64,000 nt of DNA from Chondrus crispus. Taxonomy: Eukaryota; Rhodophyta; Florideophyceae; Gigartinales; Gigartinaceae. The position numbers and the translations under genes were made by a program. This document shows positions 59,923 to 64,000 of this stretch, piece after piece (position 1 is the first letter of the stretch; the number at the start of each line of letters is the position of its first letter). The notes beneath the pieces were generated by a model, which saw nothing but the letters and a program-made list of their open reading frames with translations, had not been told where the DNA came from and searched no databases. The stretch lies in the NCBI RefSeq assembly GCF_000350225.1, contig NW_005179265.1, forward strand, positions 1 to 64,000. Direction: 5' to 3'.

Positions 59923-62278
59923 GTGGCCATATTGACTCCCGTAACTGACCGGGACGGATCCGTGTCCGAGGTCGTGAGCATTCCTTCCCTCCCTTCGGGT
60001 CCGTACCCAACCCGCCTCCGGGCCTCTACCATTCCTTCCTGCCGTCGTCCCCCCATCACCGGTAGCCTCGCGTTCGACTGTGCAAACTCGCCTTCCACAG
60101 ACGTTCTTCCTTTCCTCCGGGGGTTCCTCGTGCCATCTTCCTTCGTCCTACCTACCCTTCCTGCAGAGTACCCATCGGGGCTGTCGTTCCCACCGTGCCA
60201 CTCTCTTCTTCGCCCGTTGATGTCTGAGCCTTCTGAGGGCCCGTCGAGGGCCATCCCGTCGTCGGACGCCAACACCGCTCCCCCTGGGGAAGGTTTCTCT
60301 AGTCAGCTCGAGCCGACGCCACGGCCCTGGGCTACGTTACCGCCGTATCATAAGTCGCGCGGCTCCGGGGAATCGACTCCGTCGATCGAGTTGGTTCCCG
60401 CCTCGGCGCCCCTGGTTGAGCGTGCGGCCGACGTCGTCTTCGGGAGTCGCCTCCGGCGGGGGAGAGAGAGGACCCCGTGACGAGGTGGTTCGGGTCGCCC
60501 CTCGAGCGGTCCGCACCGCTTCCCGTCGAGCGCATTCAATTTCCGTGGCCTCGGTTCGCCCGTTCCGGAGTGACCGTGGGCGAGCTACTGTCCCACGATC
60601 GCCTCCGCGCCGGCCTGCTGCGCGTTCGTCGCGTTTACGAGGCAGGCGGGACGGAGGAAGCGTCGTTGATGTTGACGCGCCTCACCGCAGACGGCGTCGG
60701 CGCAGCATACCAGATTCCGGAGGCTATCCGCAGCGAGCGGACCTTCGCATGCAGCGGCGGTGACGTCGAATACGTCGATAAAATGGCTTCCTCTTTGTCC
60801 GACCCCGACGGCAGTGGTTCGCGTCGATTTATCCTGTCCGCCGTGTCGGGGCTGAGCTTCAGCCCTCGACCGTAGGCCTATTCGAAGGCGAGTGCTGCAT
60901 TGCAAAAATCCGCCTGTTTCTTGATGCGGCTACATGGAGTCGCGATCGCCCCTCACGATTGGGCACCATACCGTCTTCCGTGCGTCCGCCTTCGCAACCG
61001 GACTCTCCCCGGGGGATTTCCGGCGCTCCCCGCCGTCGTAAGGGAGGCACTCCCCTCGTTGGGAGTGCATCCTCTCCTCCCTTACATTTTAAAGTACTTC
61101 AGATTCATTTGCGCTGATCCGGGGCACCCCGTCTACGTCGACGTGATGTATAATTCAGAGAGAGAATGGGCGTGGTCACTGGGAAACGCACTTATGAACG
61201 AGGTGTCCGTGCAGAGCCGCGTATTCGTGCAACCGCCGGAGGTGTTGGAGTTCTTCGGGAGGGTAGCGGCGGACCTCCTCCGCGTCCCTCTACACCCCCT
61301 CGAACGGAGCTCCGCTCACGTATCCTGGTCGTGTGCGTCGGTCGTAGAAATGATGCACCGCGGCGACGCGGTGCCGGAGCGCAACCGGCGTCCTTGGACA
61401 GATTTCACGACCGGTGACCGGCGCGCCTTCCTCGCCTACCATTTGGGGGCCGATGCCTTCGTCGCGTGCCCGACCCCGAAGTTGCTCTCTCCCGACCGTC
61501 CTGTACGTGGTGGCGGCGTCGGATCCGCCGCGCGAGAATCGCAGAGGAAACGCTATCGGCGCTTGGATGGCGAGACGGCGGCTCTCGCGGAAACGATACG
61601 AACCCGTTTCGACTTCCTGCTTTTCACAGCGGCGTCTACCGTTCTCGGGAGTTGCCTTCCGTTCTTCCGGTTCCGCCCTTCCACACACCGGTAAGTGGAA
61701 GTTCGCTGGACGAGTCCGCGACTCATCATCTCATGTCAGCCAGTGCTGACGTCGGGGCCGTGCCGGGCTTAGCACGAGCCTTGGGGGCCTCGGCGGATTG
61801 TCCTTGGCAGGTTGGCGGCCTTTTGCCTACACTCGAAGCGTGGTACTTATCACGTAGCGAGGAGGCTTGCCGCCTTGGTGCCGAGCGCGAATCGTACATG
61901 TCGGACTTACGTCGGCTACAGCACCAGATTGAGACCTTGCGTGAAGCATCCGCTGGGCAGGCGAGTGCCCTGGAGCGATCCCACACCGAACGGGATCGCT
62001 ACCGTCGGTAACGGGATGAGCTTCGAGTCCTCCGCGGCGGCGCTCCGATAGCTCCTCGTCATACCATGTCTGACCCATTCGAGGACCGGGGGCACGAACC
62101 CCCTGGAGTCTCTGAAGCGGCGGCGCCGGGTGGCACGGCGTCTGGGTGGAGCCGGGGCGTGGAGGTGGCGATGCCTCCGCTCGCGCAAGTTGCGGCAGAG
62201 GTGCCCCGGCACCCGGCTTACTGCCCATCAGATACCTCCGAATCGGACCCAGCTTCATCGCCGAACGATCCGAATTAG
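59923..62278 (+). pseudogene. Antisense accessory gene of G5 (DPxH family)
   Basis: Plus-strand frames opposite to the element. The Pro/Ser-rich N-terminus runs to about 60480. The core has AYQIPEAI, RTFACS and VEYVDK, then LLPYILKYFRFICADPGH and SEREWAW. A C-terminal coiled coil near 61840-62010 (EAWYLSRSEEACRLGAERES, then TERDRYRR) matches that of the G2 copy. The same order of blocks in G2 and G5 shows one gene family. It is broken in several places. Confidence 0.7.
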
Positions 62279-62420
62279 TGATCGGACTTCTCCGCTAGCT
62301 CGCACCCATTTATTCGTAAAGCCATTAGGGCATCTTCTTCGTACGTCCGACTCGCTGCTCCGGTGCTCCTGCCTCCCCAAGTTCCTCAGCCGTCGCTCAA
62401 AACCGTGACTCATCCCTCTC

Positions 62421-63437
62421 TGTAGTGCAGTAGCACTGTGTTGGAAGCAATTTTAGTCCGGGATCGTGGGCTAACGTGTGAATATTTGGACAGTTTTTAT
62501 TTTAATTATTTAATTTTATTTAGTTAATTAGTTGGCATTAATTTTGCTGACATTAGATTAGATCTAGGATCTAGCGCCGCGAGCTACTGTAGTAGCTCCG
62601 GCGGGGCGATATATACCTTAGCCCTCTGACCACCAAGTCAGTAAAGACAACCCGAGTTGCCGGAGTTAGATTTCGCCTTCGTCGAAGACCGCTTCCGTTC
62701 ACGCCACGCGCTTCCCTTCTACGCTGCTAACGACATCCTCTATTGGTCGGGGTCCCCTTCCTCTTCCTTATCCTTTTACCTTTTCTATCTCTACATCTAT
62801 TTTTCCCTTAATTGTGTTGGTTCCATTGCAGTCAGTTGCGACCGATCGGGTGTAGGTGATTTAGCCATCGGGCAACACGTTGTGTAGTGCTGCTACTGTT
62901 TCAAGTTCCGTAGGAAGGCTGTTGTAACGACGCCTCCGTCGAAGGTCTTACTGTATAAGACAGAGTTGGTACCGCCTACTGCGGTCGCGATCCCGCTGGT
63001 GAGGGTGTTTTTAGCCATCGGGCAACACGTCGGTAGTAGCGCTGCTACACGGTTACGATCCCGTCCGGTAGTGCTGAACAAGCCCCCGTCGAAGACCTTG
63101 AATTACACACAAAGTGCTGAAGACGCTCGTCGAGCATTGGCCTTACAACCCAGCGAACCGCGGTTACATCCTCGTAGACAAGCCCAACCCGCACTCGTCG
63201 AGCGCTCAAGTCTTCACAAGTCTCTACCACCATTATCCTCCCGGGCCGGGCATCTTTCCTTAACCCCCCCCCCCGTCGGAGTTGAGCTACCGTGGGCCGC
63301 AAGCACACACAAGGGAAAAGGGAGTCTCGAACGCTCCGTAGCGCGTGCCATCGGCAGTGGTTGTTTCTGTTGCTGTTTTCTTCTTTTTGTTTGACCGTCG
63401 GACTGTGTTCGCAGCCTGCCAGGCACATTGCATTACA
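62421..63437 (+). repeat. 5' LTR of G6
   Basis: 1017 bp from TGTAGTGCAGTAGC to ATTGCATTACA. The TATA box GATATATACC is near 62608. It is nearly the same as the G4 left LTR except at its left end. Confidence 0.9.
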
Positions 63438-63441
63438 AAAG

Positions 63442-63578
63442 TGGTCTCCCGACCTAGAATTGGTCTACATTAGTCCCGACCTAGATATCGACTACAAAAG
63501 TTGTCTGGGTAACGGAGTCTCTTTTTTCTTTACTTTTCGTTCGTATCCTTTTTTTAGGTTTGTTCGCTACGCCGAACG
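63442..63578 (+). promoter_or_regulatory. Leader of G6: two PBS-like sites and a possible intron
   Basis: The PBS TGGTCTCCCGACCTAGAATT starts at 63442. CCCGACCTAGA occurs at 63448-63458 and again at 63475-63485. A candidate GT-AG intron runs from 63509 (GTAACGG) to 63557 (T-rich, TTTTTAG). It has the same layout as in G4. Confidence 0.55.
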
Positions 63579-64000
63579 ATGTCAACAAGCGCACCGGGGG
63601 ACGTCGGTCCCGGGGCGAGTAGAAGCGGATCGGCACGGGCGTCGAGGATCCCGAGGGGTCCTCGCACCCGGAGCCAGGCCAATACGGCCACGGATCCCGG
63701 GGATCAAGAATCCCCTACGGGGATTGCCGCCGACAAGAATGACCTCGACGAGAAGTGCGAGAAGATGGGCAGCGAAATTCGCAGAGAGAATAAGAAAATT
63801 CTCGAGGATGAATTGGCCCTAGTGCGAAAGCAACTGGAGTTGCAAACAGCCGAGTTCCACATCGTGTTGGGAGAACTCACAGCTCGCGTGGATCTCTTCG
63901 AGAAGGAACGAGGGGAGGTAACCGACGGCGCGGAGCCGGAGGTCCTAGCTTCGTTAAAACTCTCAGTTAAGGACGCGAGGCGCGACGCGAATCAAGCCTT
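63579..64000 (+). CDS. Gag N-terminus of G6 (partial)
   Basis: The region starts MSTSAPGDVGPGA at 63579 and stays open to the window edge (about 140 residues). It matches the G4 gag start, including TRSQANTAT, the coiled coil ELALVRKQLE and SVKDARRDANQ. Confidence 0.85.
   Translation, partial: MSTSAPGDVGPGASRSGSARASRIPRGPRTRSQANTATDPGDQESPTGIAADKNDLDEKCEKMGSEIRRENKKILEDELALVRKQLELQTAEFHIVLGELTARVDLFEKERGEVTDGAEPEVLASLKLSVKDARRDANQA

Larger units (their letters stand above)
59263..62420 (-). mobile_element. 3' end of a minus-strand Ty3/gypsy element G5
   Basis: The LTR at 59263-59873, then a polypurine tract on the minus strand (CCTAAGTGGGGGG, identical to that of G1), then an accessory gene on the plus strand, which is antisense to the element. 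Pol should follow to the right but the G6 LTR starts at 62421, so the rest of G5 probably lies beyond G6 outside the window. Two solo LTRs of this family are in G3. Confidence 0.75.
62421..64000 (+). mobile_element. Ty3/gypsy element G6, 5' end only
   Basis: LTR, PBS and the start of gag, all of the G4 left-half type. It is inserted in G5 and runs off the right edge of the window. The visible part of gag is open. Confidence 0.88.

Overview
The window is nuclear eukaryotic DNA. The evidence is one gene with a GT-AG intron, secreted membrane-anchored trypsin-like proteases, chromodomain LTR retrotransposons, and fragments of PIF-like and pogo-like DNA transposons. The genes are compact and close together (261 bp between the two proteases), next to about 57 kb of nested retroelements. 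This would suit a florideophyte red alga such as Chondrus, or another compact protist genome, but nothing in the sequence proves the species. The clean, dense nesting argues for a repeat-rich block beside a small gene island.

Layout. 1-6.3 kb is host DNA: an unassigned upstream stretch, a tandem pair of S1-family serine proteases with C-terminal membrane anchors (2567-3686 with one intron; 3948-5474), and a 49-bp hairpin (6236-6284). 6365-13172 is a young Ty3/gypsy element (G1) with near-identical short LTRs and an ACATG target duplication. It carries, antisense to pol, a 403-aa ORF that opens with a near copy of the histone H3 tail. 13.5-14.9 kb is an older relative of G1. 14865-31865 is the 3' part of a Ty1/copia element, split by a 13.6-kb chromodomain gypsy element (G2, 14970-28570, CAGGT duplication) and by two solo LTRs. 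G2's gag region carries a DNA transposon (17175-19065). 32520-44063 is a third gypsy element (G3) holding two solo LTRs and an assembly gap. 44064-59045 (G4) appears to join halves of two related elements. 59046-59262 is a pogo-like scrap. 59263-62420 is the 3' end of a minus-strand gypsy element (G5). 62421-64000 is the start of another element (G6), which runs off the window.

Main theme. All five gypsy elements whose 3' ends are visible carry an extra gene between the end of pol and the 3' LTR, pointing against pol. In G2, G3, G4 and G5 these belong to one recognisable protein family (disordered N-terminus, conserved core with a DPxH motif, coiled-coil or basic C-terminus in several copies). 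In G1 it is a different protein: H3-like tail, unknown middle, and a Cys/His/Asp domain resembling papain-fold peptidases. A decayed relative of the G1 domain lies at 31879-32490. I know of no described family with this layout; no database search was possible here.

How the parts relate. The two proteases look like an expressed host pair. Everything right of 6.36 kb is element biology: sense gag-pol from the 5' LTR, convergent accessory ORF from the other strand. Most elements are broken; G1 looks nearly whole and recent.
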